Position numbers and translations under genes: made by a program
Notes under the pieces: model-generated
What the model saw: only the letters and a program-made list of their open reading frames with translations
What the model was told of the DNA's origin: nothing
Database searches by the model: none
Assembly (NCBI RefSeq): GCF_018449675.1
Contig: NZ_JAAVUZ010000011.1
Span: forward strand, 32,942 to 96,941
Direction of reading: 5' to 3'
DNA: 64,000 nucleotides
Source: Glaciihabitans sp. dw_435
GTDB taxonomy: Bacteria; Actinomycetota; Actinomycetes; Actinomycetales; Microbacteriaceae
Shown here: piece after piece, positions 46,439-56,608 of the stretch
Numbering within the stretch: the first letter of the stretch is position 1
How the letters are laid out: every line of letters begins with the position of its first letter

Positions 46439-47143
46439 GTGACGTTCGCCGCGGATCCGCTTCCGCCCCAGCCGCCCACGGTCGCCGACAGGCTCGCCGA
46501 GGTGCGCTTGGGAGTAGCGGATGCCGCGGCGCGCGCCGTGCGGAGCGCCGACGACATCACCACCATCGTCGTCACCAAGTTTCATCCCGCCTCGCTGGTG
46601 CGGGAACTCCATGCCCTCGGCGTGCGTGACTTCGGCGAGAGCCGGCACCAGGAGGCGTCGGTCAAGGCCGCCGATCTCGCCGACCTCGACCCGACCTGGC
46701 ACTTCGTCGGCCAGCTGCAGAGCAAAAAGGCCCGTGCCGTGCGCGAGTACGCGCGGGTTCTGCACTCGGTCGACCGGGAGTCCCTCGTGGACGCTCTCGC
46801 CTCGGAGAAGGACCTCGTCGACGTGTTCATCCAGCTGAACCTGACGGATGACCCGGCGCGGGGAGGCGTCGCCCCGGACGCCCTCGAGTCGTTCGCGGAC
46901 CGTGTGCTCGGGACATCCGGTGTCCGCCTGCGGGGCCTGATGGCGGTTGCACCCCTCGGTGCCGAACCCCGCGCGGCCTTTGCCGACGTTCGTCGGGCAT
47001 CGGAGCGGCTGCGCACGCTGGCCCCGGATGCGGTCGCGCTGTCGATGGGGATGTCGGCGGACTACGCCGATGCGATTCTCGAGGGCGCGACACACCTGCG
47101 AATTGGTACCGCAATCACGGGAAATCGTCCGAACCCCGGTTAA
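46439..47143 (+). CDS. yggS: YggS-family pyridoxal phosphate-binding protein
   Basis: The 234-residue protein is an alanine racemase N-terminal-like (YggS/PROSC) PLP-binding protein, with the PLP Lys in TIVVTKFHPA (about residue 45) and FGESRHQEASVKA close behind. It takes part in vitamin B6 homeostasis. It starts 11 bases after ftsZ. In M. tuberculosis the laccase-domain gene yfiH (pgeF, Rv2149c) lies between these two genes, and here it is missing. The GTG at 46439 is the start used. Confidence 0.9.
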   Translation: MTFAADPLPPQPPTVADRLAEVRLGVADAAARAVRSADDITTIVVTKFHPASLVRELHALGVRDFGESRHQEASVKAADLADLDPTWHFVGQLQSKKARAVREYARVLHSVDRESLVDALASEKDLVDVFIQLNLTDDPARGGVAPDALESFADRVLGTSGVRLRGLMAVAPLGAEPRAAFADVRRASERLRTLAPDAVALSMGMSADYADAILEGATHLRIGTAITGNRPNPG

Positions 47144-47179
47144 TCTCGGAGACAGGAATTCTTTCGATGGAGGCAACAA

Positions 47180-47662
47180 ATGGCTAACCCGCTGCGCAAG
47201 ACCATGGTTTACCTGGGACTCGCGGACGAGGAACTCGAGTACGACGAAGCAGCCCCGGTGGCTCCCGTCGCACCCGTGGCCCACGCCGTGCCCTCGACGT
47301 CGACGGGCAACCGTGCACCGGTCACCCCACTGCGACGTACCCCCACACCACGAGCTACCACTACAGGGCCTGCTGACATGAATGAGATTCTCACCGTCCA
47401 CCCGCGCCAGTACAAGGATGCACAGGTCATCGCGGAGAGCTTCCGCGAGGGCATTCCTGTCATCATCAACCTGACGCAGATGAGCGAGCCGGACGCGCGC
47501 CGTCTCATCGACTTTGCGAGCGGACTCTCGCAGGGCCTCTACGGCAAGATCGAGCGCGTGACCAACAAGGTCTTCCTGCTGTCGCCGGCACACGTTGCCG
47601 TCAGCGGAGAGCAGGCCGAGGTCGACTCCGACGTCGAGGCCTCGTTCTTCGCTCAGCAGTAG
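47180..47662 (+). CDS. sepF: SepF, FtsZ membrane anchor
   Basis: The 160-residue protein has the SepF layout: an N-terminal amphipathic helix ([19 protein letters not shown]), an acidic/Pro linker and a C-terminal globular domain with [29 protein letters not shown] and [11 protein letters not shown]. In actinobacteria SepF tethers FtsZ to the membrane in place of FtsA, and there is no ftsA in this cluster. The ATG at 47180 is preceded by TTTCGATGGAGGC, an acceptable ribosome site. Confidence 0.92.
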   Translation: MANPLRKTMVYLGLADEELEYDEAAPVAPVAPVAHAVPSTSTGNRAPVTPLRRTPTPRATTTGPADMNEILTVHPRQYKDAQVIAESFREGIPVIINLTQMSEPDARRLIDFASGLSQGLYGKIERVTNKVFLLSPAHVAVSGEQAEVDSDVEASFFAQQ

Positions 47663-47685
47663 CTCACTAAGCCGCAATCGCCGCA

Positions 47686-47994
47686 GTGATCATCATTTCC
47701 GTCATCCTGACGGTTGTCTATGTCGTGCTCGTCGTGTTCTTCATCCTGATGTGGGCGCGATTCGCGCTCGATCTGGTGAGTTCCTTCAACCGCAATTTCC
47801 GTCCGCGCGGACTGGGGCTTGTGCTGGCCGTATTTACGTTCAGCGTGACCGACCCGCCGTTGCGCTTCGTGCGTCGTTTCGTGAAGCCTGTGCGGCTGGG
47901 CGGGGCATCGCTTGACTTCGGGTGGAGCATCGTGATGCTCGTTGTCATCATCCTGATGTCTCTCGTGCCCTCCATCCAGCGCGCGCTCACCTAG
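47686..47994 (+). CDS. yggT: YggT-family membrane protein
   Basis: The 102-residue protein has two hydrophobic helices (about residues 2-24 and 70-95) flanking the segment NFRPRGLGLVLAVFTFSVTDPPLRFVRRF, the signature of YggT. The family often lies between sepF and divIVA and its role is unclear, with suggestions of osmoprotection or division. The GTG start at 47686 is 23 bases after sepF. Confidence 0.88.
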   Translation: MIIISVILTVVYVVLVVFFILMWARFALDLVSSFNRNFRPRGLGLVLAVFTFSVTDPPLRFVRRFVKPVRLGGASLDFGWSIVMLVVIILMSLVPSIQRALT

Positions 47995-48128
47995 CCGGAA
48001 CCGGGAAGCAGTTCCATCGTTGTACGCTGGTTCATGCTGTCCACGGTTCTGTGGGCCCCAGCAAATGCTTGCTAGCGTTATCCCGACGCTAGATAAGTGC
48101 CAAAGATCGAGTTTTTGAGGAGACCGTA

Positions 48129-48836
48129 ATGGCTTTGACTCCGGAAGATGTAGTCAACAAGCGGTTCCAGCCGACCAAGTTCCGCGAAGGCTACGACCAG
48201 GACGAGGTCGATGACTTCCTCGACGAAGTAGTCGTGGAACTGCGTCGCCTGAACCAGGAGAACGAGGAGCTGCGCCAGCGGCTCATCGCGAGCGACTCGC
48301 GCATCAGCGAGCTTTCCCGCAGCGGTGGACAGACGTCCCACGCGCAGGACAACGCCGACTCCGCCGTCGTTCCCGCTCCCGTCGCCGCGGCCCCCGCCGT
48401 GGTCGAGCCCGAGCCGACCCCCGAGCCCGTAGCGGCAGCCGTGGTTCCCGCCCCGGCCCCCGCTGTCGAGGAGGAGGACGAGGCCACCTCGACCACCAAC
48501 CTCCTGCAGCTCGCTCGTCGTCTGCACGAGGAGCATGTGCGTGAGGGCGTTGAAAAGCGCGACTCACTCATTGCCGAGGGCCACGCGACCGCGTCGCGCA
48601 TCGTTGCCGAGGCCGAGGCCGAGCAGCGTACGACCATGGCACTGCTCGAAAAGGACCGCGCGGTTCTCGAGGGCCGCATCGAAGAGCTCCAGGTCTTCGA
48701 GCGCGAGTACCGCTCGAAGCTGAAGGCGTACATCCAGGGCCAGCTCGAGGAACTCGAAGCACCCACCGGTTCTGGCAAGAGCCTCGACGCAGTGTCGTCG
48801 CCGCCCGCGAACTTCTCGGGCTTTGCCGGCAACTAA
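48129..48836 (+). CDS. wag31: DivIVA/Wag31 polar growth protein
   Basis: The 235-residue protein has the DivIVA N-terminal lipid-binding domain (ALTPEDVVNKRFQPTKFREGYDQDEVDDFLDEV), a short coiled coil, an Ala/Pro/Val-rich central linker and a longer C-terminal coiled coil (about 117-215). It marks negatively curved membranes and directs polar growth. GAGGAGACC before ATG 48129 is a strong ribosome site. It follows yggT after a 134-base gap, which suggests its own promoter. lspA begins inside its last 14 bases. Confidence 0.93.
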   Translation: MALTPEDVVNKRFQPTKFREGYDQDEVDDFLDEVVVELRRLNQENEELRQRLIASDSRISELSRSGGQTSHAQDNADSAVVPAPVAAAPAVVEPEPTPEPVAAAVVPAPAPAVEEEDEATSTTNLLQLARRLHEEHVREGVEKRDSLIAEGHATASRIVAEAEAEQRTTMALLEKDRAVLEGRIEELQVFEREYRSKLKAYIQGQLEELEAPTGSGKSLDAVSSPPANFSGFAGN

Positions 48837-49506
48837 TTCCGTAACGAAGGCCAGTACGCCGGCGCTCAGCATTCGAGCGCTCGTCGTACTGGCCATCGTT
48901 GCGTTAGCGGTCTATGTAATCGACCAGGGCTCGAAGTACCTGATCATCCAGAACCTCACCGAGGGCCAGCAGGTTCCCTTCGTGGGTGAGCTCCTGCAGC
49001 TTCACTTCGTGAAGAACTCCGGAGCGGCATTCTCCCTCGGTACCGGAATGACGTGGATCTTCTCGATCGCGGCCTCCGCGGTCGCGGTGTTCATCGTGAT
49101 CTTCGCCCGTCGCATCCGGTCGGCCGGCTGGGCCATCCTGTTCGGGCTGCTTTTCGGTGGCACGATCGGAAACCTCACCGATCGCCTGTTCCGTGAGCCA
49201 AGCTTCGGCCAGGGCCACGTCATTGACTTCCTGCAGGTGGCAGGATTCCCCGCCATCTTCAACATCGCGGATTCCGCGATCGTGGCGAGCATGGGCCTGT
49301 TCATCATCCTGACCCTTCGCGGGGTGGGGCTGGACGGTCGTCGCACTGTCGCGGCAAAGAAGGTCAGCACCGCGGAGGCCTCCGTGGGAGAGCCCCTGAC
49401 GGGCGACACCCGCGTGGTGACGGCGGATGAGGCATCCACTTCTCCTGTCTCGGACACCACCGACGGAACCGGATCGACCGCCGCCGGCAGCAACGAGCCC
49501 CGCTAA
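48823..49506 (+). CDS. lspA: Lipoprotein signal peptidase LspA
   Basis: The 227-residue protein has four transmembrane helices and the two catalytic Asp regions [10 protein letters not shown] and FNIADSAIV, which are diagnostic for LspA. It also has VKNSGAAFS, an LspA sequence. It removes lipoprotein signal peptides after lipidation. The C-terminal tail from about residue 168 is a disordered Ala/Thr/Ser-rich extension. The TTG start at 48823 overlaps wag31 by 14 bases and is the least certain part; no better start is present before the first helix. Its stop overlaps the rluD start (TAATG). Confidence 0.9.
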   Translation: MPATNSVTKASTPALSIRALVVLAIVALAVYVIDQGSKYLIIQNLTEGQQVPFVGELLQLHFVKNSGAAFSLGTGMTWIFSIAASAVAVFIVIFARRIRSAGWAILFGLLFGGTIGNLTDRLFREPSFGQGHVIDFLQVAGFPAIFNIADSAIVASMGLFIILTLRGVGLDGRRTVAAKKVSTAEASVGEPLTGDTRVVTADEASTSPVSDTTDGTGSTAAGSNEPR

Positions 49507-50426
49507 TGGACACCCGCAGTCTTCCCGTTCCGGACGGACTCGCCGGCGAACGCGTCGACAGTGGCCTCGCCAAGCTTCTCGGCTTTTCGCGGAGCTTCGC
49601 CGCCGAGGTCGCCGAGGCCGGGGGAGTGAGTGTCGACGGCGCAGTCCTCGGAAAGTCGGACCGGCTCACGGCCGGCGGCTGGCTCGAAGTCACCTGGACT
49701 CCGCGCCAGGAACCGACGATCGTCCCCGTCATCGTGCCCGAGCTGACCGTGGTGTACGCGGACGACGACATCATCGTGATCGACAAGCCGGTGGGCGTTG
49801 CCGCGCACCCGTCGGTCGGGTGGGAAGGACCCACGGTTCTCGGGGCCCTTGCAGGCGCTGGCTACCGGATTTCGACGTCCGGCGCATCCGAGCGCGCCGG
49901 CATCGTGCACCGCCTCGACGCGGGCACCAGCGGCCTCATGGTGGTTGCCGCGAGCGAGCGGGCGTACACCCACCTCAAGCGGCTGTTCCACGACCGCGAG
50001 GTCTCGAAGATTTACCACGCCGTCGTGCAGGGGCATCCCGATCCGCTGACCGGAACCATCGACGCGCCGATCGGCCGCCACCCCTCCAGCTCCTGGAAGT
50101 TCGCGGTTACCGCCGACGGCAAGTCCTCGGTGACGCACTACGAGACGCTGGAGGCATTCCGCAGCGCGTCGCTGCTGGAGGTGACCCTCGAGACCGGTCG
50201 CACGCACCAGATCCGCGTCCACATGGCAGCACAGCGGCACCCCTGTGTTGGCGACGCGATGTATGGCGCCGACCCCACGATCAGCGCGCGGCTCGGCCTC
50301 ACCCGGCAGTGGCTGCACGCCAAAAAGCTCGGATTCCGTCATCCGACTTCCGGGGAAGACGTCGTGTTCGAATCGAGATACCCCACCGACCTGCAACACG
50401 CGCTGGATGTCCTCCGCGAGGTTTAG
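49506..50426 (+). CDS. rluD: RluA-family pseudouridine synthase
   Basis: The 306-residue protein has an N-terminal S4 RNA-binding domain ([19 protein letters not shown], residues about 10-60) and an RluA-type catalytic domain with [12 protein letters not shown], Asp138 being catalytic. The family isomerises uridines of 23S rRNA, most likely the helix 69 positions. It sits between lspA and dnaE as in M. tuberculosis (Rv1539, Rv1540, then dnaE1). Its start overlaps the lspA stop. Exact rRNA targets are not shown by sequence. Confidence 0.9.
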   Translation: MDTRSLPVPDGLAGERVDSGLAKLLGFSRSFAAEVAEAGGVSVDGAVLGKSDRLTAGGWLEVTWTPRQEPTIVPVIVPELTVVYADDDIIVIDKPVGVAAHPSVGWEGPTVLGALAGAGYRISTSGASERAGIVHRLDAGTSGLMVVAASERAYTHLKRLFHDREVSKIYHAVVQGHPDPLTGTIDAPIGRHPSSSWKFAVTADGKSSVTHYETLEAFRSASLLEVTLETGRTHQIRVHMAAQRHPCVGDAMYGADPTISARLGLTRQWLHAKKLGFRHPTSGEDVVFESRYPTDLQHALDVLREV

Positions 50427-50459
50427 GCTAAGACTTCAAACGAGCTAGTCGGAGACGTT

Positions 50460-53400
50460 TTGCCCCAAAGCAATGATTCGTTCGTGCACCTGCACGTGCA
50501 CAGTGAGTACTCGATGCTGGATGGCGCTGCCCGCGTCACACCCCTCATGAAGGCCGCGGCCGAAGAGGGAATGCCAGCCATCGCCATCACCGACCATGGC
50601 AACATGTTCGGTGCCTACGACTTCTGGAAACAGGCGACGGCGGCCGGGGTCAAACCCATTATCGGCACCGAGGCGTACATCACGCCGGGCACTGCGCGCC
50701 AGGATCGCACCCGCGTGCGCTGGGGTGGCCAGCACCAGAACCAGGACGACGTCGGCGGTTCAGGTTCCTACACCCACATGACTCTCCTGTCGGAGAACAA
50801 CGAGGGTATGCACAACCTGTTCCGGTTGTCGTCGCTCGCCTCCATCGAGGGCTTCTACTTCAAACCGCGCATGGACCGCGAACTGCTCAGCCAGTACGGC
50901 AAGGGCATTATCGCGACCACCGGATGCGTCGGTGGTGAGGTCCAGACCCGTCTGCGGCTCGGCCAGTACGAGGAGGCCCGTCAGGCCGCCGCCGACTTCC
51001 GCGACATCTTCGGCGAGGGCAACTTCTTCGCCGAGATCATGGACCACGGCATCGACATCGAGAAGCGCACGATGGAAGACCTCCTGCGCCTGGCAAAAGA
51101 CCTGAACCTGCCTCTCGTGGCCACCAACGACCTGCATTACACGCACGCCCACGACTCCACCGCGCACGCCGCCCTGCTCTGTGTGCAGTCGGCGTCGACA
51201 CTGGATGACCCGAACCGCTTCAAGTTCGATTCCGACGAGTTTTACCTCAAGTCCGCAGCCCAGATGCGTCACCTCTTCCGTGACTACCCCGAAGCCTGCG
51301 ACAACACGCTGCTGATCGCCGAGCGGTGCGAGGTCAACTTCGAGCACCGCGACCTGATGCCGCGCTTCCCCGTTCCCGAGGGAGAGGATGAAGCGAGCTG
51401 GTTCGAAAAGGAGGTCGCGGCGGGCATGATGCGCCGCTTCCACAACAACCCGTCCGAGGCCCACCTCGCGCAGGCCAAGTACGAGGTCGACGTCATCAAG
51501 CAGATGGGCTTCCCCGGGTACTTCCTCGTGGTGGCCGACTTCATCACCTGGGCCAAGAGCCAGGGCATTCGCGTCGGTCCTGGTCGTGGCTCCGCCGCGG
51601 GATCCATGGCCTCCTACGCCATGGGCATCACCGAGCTCGACCCGCTGGCGCACGGACTGATCTTCGAGCGATTCCTCAACCCCGAGCGCGTCTCCATGCC
51701 CGACGTCGACGTCGACTTCGACGATCGCCGCCGCCCCGAGGTCATCCGCTACGTCACCGACAAGTACGGCGATGACCGCGTTGCCCAGATCGTCACCTAC
51801 GGAACGATCAAGGCAAAGCAGGCGTTGAAGGACAGCTCGCGCGTGCTCGGAATGCCGTACTCGGTGGGCGAGCGCCTGACGAAGGCCATGCCGCCCGGAA
51901 TCATGGGCAAGGACATCTCGCTCGGCGACATCATGGACAAGGATGCGCCGCGCTGGAAAGAAGCCGCGGACTTCCGCGCCATCCTCGAGGTCGACCAGGA
52001 GGCCCAGAAGGTCTTCGACACCGCCGTCGGCATCGAGAACCTGAAGCGCCAGTGGGGAGTGCACGCCGCCGGCGTCATCCTGTCGGCCGAGCCGCTGCTC
52101 GACGTGCTGCCGATCATGAAGCGCGAGGACGACGGCGCGATCATCACGCAGTTCGACCAGCCGCCGCTGGAGTCCCTTGGACTCATCAAGATGGACTTCC
52201 TGGGGCTGCGTAACCTCACCATCATCGAAGACGCGCTGCGGATGATCGAGAAGAACACGGGCAGCAAGCTCGTGATCGAAGACCTCGACCTTGACGCGGA
52301 CCAGAAGACCTACGATCTGCTCGCCAACGGTGACACGCTCGGCGTGTTCCAGCTGGATGGCGGCGCGATGCGCGCGCTGCTCCGGCAACTGAAGCCCACA
52401 AACTTCGAAGACATTTCCGCGGTGATCGCCCTGTACCGCCCGGGCCCCATGGGAATGAACTCGCACACCAACTACGCCCTGCGTAAGAACGGCCTGCAGG
52501 CCATCGAGGCGATCCATCCGGAGCTCGAAGAGCCCCTGAAGGAGAGCCTCGGCATCACCTACGGCCTCATCGTCTACCAGGAGCAGGTGATGTCGGTCGC
52601 CCAGAAGGTGGCAGGCTTCACGCTCGGGCAGGCGGACGTCCTCCGCCGCGCCATGGGTAAGAAGAAGAAGTCCGAGCTGGACAAGCAGTACGAGGGCTTC
52701 GAGGGCGGCATGCTCGCCAACGGCTACAGCGCCCAGGCGGTCAAGGTCCTTTGGGACACCCTGATGCCGTTCGCCGACTACGCCTTCAACAAGGCGCACA
52801 GCGCCGGCTACGGCGTGCTGAGCTACTGGACCGCGTACCTCAAGGCGAATCATCCGGCCGAGTACATGGCAGCGCTGCTGACCAGCGTCGGCGACTCCAA
52901 GGACAAGCTCGGGATGTACCTCAACGAGTGCCGCCGCATGGGCATCAAGGTGCTCGCTCCGGACGTCAACGAGTCCTTCGTCGACTTCACCGCTGTGCCG
53001 TACGCCGGGGATAACCCGAACGGGATCGGCGACATCCGCTTCGGACTGGGGGCCGTGCGCAACGTCGGCGCCAACGTCGTCGAGGGGATCCGTCTCGCCC
53101 GCGAGGAAAAGGGCCGGTTCGACTCGTTCCACGACTTCCTCGCAAAGGTGCCGATCCCGGTGTCGAACAAGCGCACCGTCGAGTCCCTCATCAAGGCCGG
53201 AGCGTTCGACTCACTCGGCGCCACCCGCAGGTCTCTTCTCGAGATTCACGAGGACGCGGTCGAGGGCGCCGTCGCCATCAAGCGCACCGAGGCCACCGGT
53301 CAGGCCGGCTTCGACTTCGACAGCCTGTTCGACGAGCCGCAGGAGCAGCAGAAGGTTCCCGACCGCCCCGAGTGGTCGAAGAAGGACAAGCTCGCGTTCG

Positions 53401-54008
53401 AGCGCGAGATGCTCGGCCTCTACGTGTCCGACCACCCGCTGGCCGGCCTCGAGGCGGAACTGGCGAAACACGCGTCCTACAGCATCACCGACCTGCTCGG
53501 GGGCGAGTCCGCGAGCGACGGCGAGACGGTCTCGGTCGCCGGTCTGATCACGAGCGTGCAGCACCGGGTCGCCCGCCAGTCGGGCAACCAGTACGGGATG
53601 ATCGTGGTCGAGGACTTCGGCGCCGAAATCACCGTCATGTTCATGGGCAAGACGTACCAGGAGTTCGGTCCGGCGCTGGCCAACGACTCCATCGTCGTGG
53701 TCAAGGGGCGCGTGAGCGTCCGCGACGACGGAATGAACCTCCATGCCGTGAGCATGTTCACCCCCGACACCGGCGCGGGCTTCGGAACCGGGCCGCTCGT
53801 GATCCAGATGCCCGAGTACCGCGCGACGACGGATGTCATCAGCAACCTGTACGACGTGCTGATCCGCCACCGCGGAAAGAGCGAAATGCGGCTGAAGCTC
53901 ATCAAGGGCGACACCGCGCGCGTCTTCGAGATCCCGTATCCGGTCACCATTTCGGCGGACCTGTACGGAGAGCTCAAGACGCTGCTCGGCCCGAATTGCC
54001 TCGCCTAG
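50460..54008 (+). CDS. dnaE: DNA polymerase III alpha subunit
   Basis: The 1182-residue replicative polymerase has an N-terminal PHP domain (FVHLHVHSEYSMLDGAARV). It continues with the polymerase core and its catalytic Asp residues (PDVDVDFDDRRRPEVIRYV), then the beta-binding and OB-fold C-terminal parts. It synthesises the chromosome as part of the holoenzyme. It has no exonuclease domain, so this is the DnaE type and not PolC. The TTG start at 50460 is preceded by GGAGACG at good spacing and gives the family N-terminus. It ends at a large hairpin. Confidence 0.95.
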   Translation: MPQSNDSFVHLHVHSEYSMLDGAARVTPLMKAAAEEGMPAIAITDHGNMFGAYDFWKQATAAGVKPIIGTEAYITPGTARQDRTRVRWGGQHQNQDDVGGSGSYTHMTLLSENNEGMHNLFRLSSLASIEGFYFKPRMDRELLSQYGKGIIATTGCVGGEVQTRLRLGQYEEARQAAADFRDIFGEGNFFAEIMDHGIDIEKRTMEDLLRLAKDLNLPLVATNDLHYTHAHDSTAHAALLCVQSASTLDDPNRFKFDSDEFYLKSAAQMRHLFRDYPEACDNTLLIAERCEVNFEHRDLMPRFPVPEGEDEASWFEKEVAAGMMRRFHNNPSEAHLAQAKYEVDVIKQMGFPGYFLVVADFITWAKSQGIRVGPGRGSAAGSMASYAMGITELDPLAHGLIFERFLNPERVSMPDVDVDFDDRRRPEVIRYVTDKYGDDRVAQIVTYGTIKAKQALKDSSRVLGMPYSVGERLTKAMPPGIMGKDISLGDIMDKDAPRWKEAADFRAILEVDQEAQKVFDTAVGIENLKRQWGVHAAGVILSAEPLLDVLPIMKREDDGAIITQFDQPPLESLGLIKMDFLGLRNLTIIEDALRMIEKNTGSKLVIEDLDLDADQKTYDLLANGDTLGVFQLDGGAMRALLRQLKPTNFEDISAVIALYRPGPMGMNSHTNYALRKNGLQAIEAIHPELEEPLKESLGITYGLIVYQEQVMSVAQKVAGFTLGQADVLRRAMGKKKKSELDKQYEGFEGGMLANGYSAQAVKVLWDTLMPFADYAFNKAHSAGYGVLSYWTAYLKANHPAEYMAALLTSVGDSKDKLGMYLNECRRMGIKVLAPDVNESFVDFTAVPYAGDNPNGIGDIRFGLGAVRNVGANVVEGIRLAREEKGRFDSFHDFLAKVPIPVSNKRTVESLIKAGAFDSLGATRRSLLEIHEDAVEGAVAIKRTEATGQAGFDFDSLFDEPQEQQKVPDRPEWSKKDKLAFEREMLGLYVSDHPLAGLEAELAKHASYSITDLLGGESASDGETVSVAGLITSVQHRVARQSGNQYGMIVVEDFGAEITVMFMGKTYQEFGPALANDSIVVVKGRVSVRDDGMNLHAVSMFTPDTGAGFGTGPLVIQMPEYRATTDVISNLYDVLIRHRGKSEMRLKLIKGDTARVFEIPYPVTISADLYGELKTLLGPNCLA

Positions 54009-54036
54009 CGGGATAACTCCGTTTCGGAACCACCCG

Positions 54037-54092
54037 GGAAAGCGGATGACCCGGGCCGCGTGTAATCACGCCGCCCGGGTCATCCGCTTTCC
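54037..54092. terminator. Very long perfect terminator hairpin after dnaE
   Basis: A 20-base perfect stem, GGAAAGCGGATGACCCGGGC (54037-54056) with its complement at 54073-54092, encloses a second hairpin GCGTG-TAAT-CACGC (54058-54071). It separates dnaE from the convergent flavin reductase gene and should terminate in both directions. Confidence 0.92.
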
Positions 54093-54103
54093 TGCCTGAC
54101 CGC

Positions 54104-54634
54104 CTACGCGTCGATCGCGCCCGGCTTCATATAGCTGCGCTCGTGGTACAGCAGTGCCTCGTCCTCGGGACCGAGGGCGCCGGTCTCGATCTGGACGACG
54201 ATGACGGCGTTGTTGTGCACCGGGTGCACCTCGAGAACGGTGCCGACCATCCAGGCGGTGACGTCGCTGAGGATGGGGAGTCCGTGGGGACCGGGGGTCC
54301 AATGGTCGCCGGCGAACCGCACGTCGTGGTCTGCGGCGAGCTTCTCGGCGATGTGACGGCTGCGCGGGCCGAGCATGTGGATCGCGACGTGGTTGCCCAC
54401 GGTCATCGCGGGATACGCGCTCGCGACCTGTGACATGTTGAACGTCGCCATGGGCGGCACCGCGGCGAGGGAGGCGAGCGACGTTGCGGTGAATCCGACG
54501 GGTTTGCCCTGCGGATCCAGTGACGTCACGGCCGCGACACCCGCGGCATGACGGCGGAACGCCTGCTTGAAGGCATCGAGATCGTCGACGGCGAGGGGTT
54601 CTTCACCCGTGGGACCCGTTATCTGGTTCATCAT
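54104..54634 (-). CDS. Flavin reductase-like protein
   Basis: The 176-residue protein has the FMN-binding split-barrel pattern of flavin reductases: FRRHAAGVAAVTS near the start, GFTATSLASLAAVPPMATFNMS, then NHVAIHMLGPRSRHIAEKLA and the C-terminal LLYHERSYM. It probably supplies reduced FMN to a monooxygenase or reduces a related flavin. The ATG at 54634 is the start used; TTG 54640 is possible but its extra residues add nothing. No partner oxygenase gene is nearby. Confidence 0.82.
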   Translation of the reverse strand: MMNQITGPTGEEPLAVDDLDAFKQAFRRHAAGVAAVTSLDPQGKPVGFTATSLASLAAVPPMATFNMSQVASAYPAMTVGNHVAIHMLGPRSRHIAEKLAADHDVRFAGDHWTPGPHGLPILSDVTAWMVGTVLEVHPVHNNAVIVVQIETGALGPEDEALLYHERSYMKPGAIDA

Positions 54635-54698
54635 TCTCAATCAAGGCGGGGAGAAGGGGAACTATTCCGGCCGACGTAGCACTTAGCATTGTCAGGCC

Positions 54699-56006
54699 AT
54701 GATGCAGACGATCGATCTCCGAGACCTCCAGCCTAGCCGCGCAGAACTTGCCCGCCTTGTGCCCCGCGCCGTCACCGATGTCTCCGTGGCATCCGCCGTG
54801 TCGGCCGACCTCATCCGGGAGGTGCGCGAACGCGGCGAAGACGCCCTCTACGACCAGGCGGAGCGCCTCGACGGCGTGCGTCCGAAGCACATTCGCGTGC
54901 ATTCCGACGAGATCGCCCGGGCGATGGCCGCCCTCGATCCCCTCGTGCGGGAGGCCCTCGAGGAGGCGATCGCGCGCGTCAAGGTCGCTTCCGCGGCGCA
55001 GCTTCCCATCGGGACCGTCAGCACGATCGCCCCGGGTGCCGAAATCATCCAGCGCTGGCAGCCGATCGCCCGTGTGGGCCTCTACGTCCCCGGCGGCAAA
55101 GCGGTGTACCCGTCGAGCGTCGTCATGAACGTAGTTCCGGCGCAGGTCGCCGGAGTAGCCTCCATCGCCGTGGCATCCCCGCCCCAGAAGGAGTTCGGTG
55201 GCGCCGTTCACCCCACAATCCTCGGGGCTGCGGGTCTCCTCGGTATCGACGAGGTCTACGCAATGGGTGGTGCCGGCGCGATCGGTGCCTTCGCCTACGG
55301 TGTCGATGGCATGAGCCTCGACCCCGTGCAGCTCATCACCGGCCCGGGAAACGTTTACGTCGCCGCGGCGAAGCGCCTCGTGCGCGGGGTGACAGGAATC
55401 GACTCCGAGGCGGGCCCCACAGAAATTCTGGTGATAGCGGATGACACGGCCGACGCGCGCCTCGTTGCCGCCGACCTCATCAGCCAGGCCGAGCACGACG
55501 AGCTGGCCGCTGCGGTGCTGGTGACCACCTCCGAACGGCTGGCTGCCGAGGTGGACGCCGAGCTCACCCGTGTGTCCAGCACCACGCGCCACGGCGACCG
55601 GGTGCGAGAGGCCCTGCGGGGACAGCAGTCCGCCCTGGTGCTCGTGAGCGACCTGACCGCAGCCGCGGCCTTCAGCAACGCTTACGGTCCCGAGCACCTC
55701 GAGATCCAGACGGCGGAGCCGGGCGCCGTGCTCGACCTCATCGAGAGCGCCGGTGCGATCTTCCTCGGGGAGAATTCGCCGGTCAGTCTCGGTGACTACC
55801 TCGCCGGATCCAACCACGTGCTTCCGACCGGCGGACAGTCCCGGTTCGCGTCGGGCCTCGGCGCCTACACGTTCCTGCGCCCGCAGCAGGTCATCCGCTA
55901 CAGCCGCGATGCCCTGCGGGACGTCGAGGAACGGCTCGTTGCCCTCTCCCGCGCCGAAGACCTTCCGGCGCACGGCGAGGCCGTCACCGCGCGCTTCCCC
56001 GCATAG
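54699..56006 (+). CDS. hisD: Histidinol dehydrogenase
   Basis: The 435-residue protein has the HisD signature: RVGLYVPGGKAVYPSSVVM, then QHD-like AQAEHDELAAAVLVTTS (zinc and catalytic His region) and LEIQTAEPGAV. It oxidises L-histidinol to L-histidine in two NAD-linked steps, the last stage of histidine synthesis. It is followed by nrdR with no other his gene in view, so it is detached from a full his operon in this window. The ATG at 54699 has its ribosome site in a short 64-base gap after the divergent flavin reductase. Confidence 0.95.
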   Translation: MMQTIDLRDLQPSRAELARLVPRAVTDVSVASAVSADLIREVRERGEDALYDQAERLDGVRPKHIRVHSDEIARAMAALDPLVREALEEAIARVKVASAAQLPIGTVSTIAPGAEIIQRWQPIARVGLYVPGGKAVYPSSVVMNVVPAQVAGVASIAVASPPQKEFGGAVHPTILGAAGLLGIDEVYAMGGAGAIGAFAYGVDGMSLDPVQLITGPGNVYVAAAKRLVRGVTGIDSEAGPTEILVIADDTADARLVAADLISQAEHDELAAAVLVTTSERLAAEVDAELTRVSSTTRHGDRVREALRGQQSALVLVSDLTAAAAFSNAYGPEHLEIQTAEPGAVLDLIESAGAIFLGENSPVSLGDYLAGSNHVLPTGGQSRFASGLGAYTFLRPQQVIRYSRDALRDVEERLVALSRAEDLPAHGEAVTARFPA

Positions 56007-56036
56007 TCCGAGCAGAACGGGTATTCTTCAAGCACC

Positions 56037-56501
56037 ATGTATTGCCCGTTCTGCCGCCACCCCGATAGTCGTGTCATCGACTCCCGCACGAGCGACGACG
56101 GAATGTCCATCCGCCGCCGGCGCCAGTGCCCCGAGTGCGGTCGCCGCTTCAGCACGACCGAGACCGCCAGCCTCACCGTCATCAAGCGCAACGGCGTCGT
56201 CGAGCTGTTCAGTCGCGAGAAGATCGTCGCCGGTGTGCGCAAGGCGTGCCAGGGCCGCCCCGTCACGGACACCGATCTTGCGATCCTCGCGCAGAAGGTC
56301 GAAGAGGCAATCCGGGCGACCGGTGCATCGCAGATCGACGCCAACGACATTGGCCTTGCGATCCTCGCGCCGCTCCGCGAACTCGACGAGGTTGCCTACC
56401 TGCGCTTCGCCAGCGTCTACCAGGCGTTCGAGTCGCTGGAGGACTTCGAGTCCGCGATCACGATCCTGCGCGTCGAGCGCGACACCGCGACCACCGAGTA
56501 G
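56037..56501 (+). CDS. nrdR: Transcriptional repressor NrdR
   Basis: The 154-residue protein starts with a zinc ribbon (Cys3, Cys6, Cys31, Cys34 in CPFC and CPEC) and continues with an ATP-cone (about residues 45-135). NrdR represses ribonucleotide reductase operons when (d)ATP binds the cone. It begins 31 bases after hisD and may be co-transcribed. The nrd genes it would regulate are not in the window. Confidence 0.95.
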   Translation: MYCPFCRHPDSRVIDSRTSDDGMSIRRRRQCPECGRRFSTTETASLTVIKRNGVVELFSREKIVAGVRKACQGRPVTDTDLAILAQKVEEAIRATGASQIDANDIGLAILAPLRELDEVAYLRFASVYQAFESLEDFESAITILRVERDTATTE

Positions 56502-56608
56502 TCACCGGCACCGAGTAGTCACCCGGCGCTGTCACTCCCGGGTGCGGGCGCCCGTGGTCCCGTTCGCGGGATGGATGACCCTGCGGCCCCGGTAACCTGA
56601 TTCGCAGC

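Noticed and set aside
45266..47677. An 803-codon minus-strand frame across ftsZ, yggS and sepF
   Set aside because: It runs antisense over three clearly coding genes and has no independent evidence.
50760..53132. A 790-codon minus-strand open frame inside dnaE
   Set aside because: It is antisense to the polymerase core and its translation has no recognisable domain. Shadow frame from GC-rich third positions.
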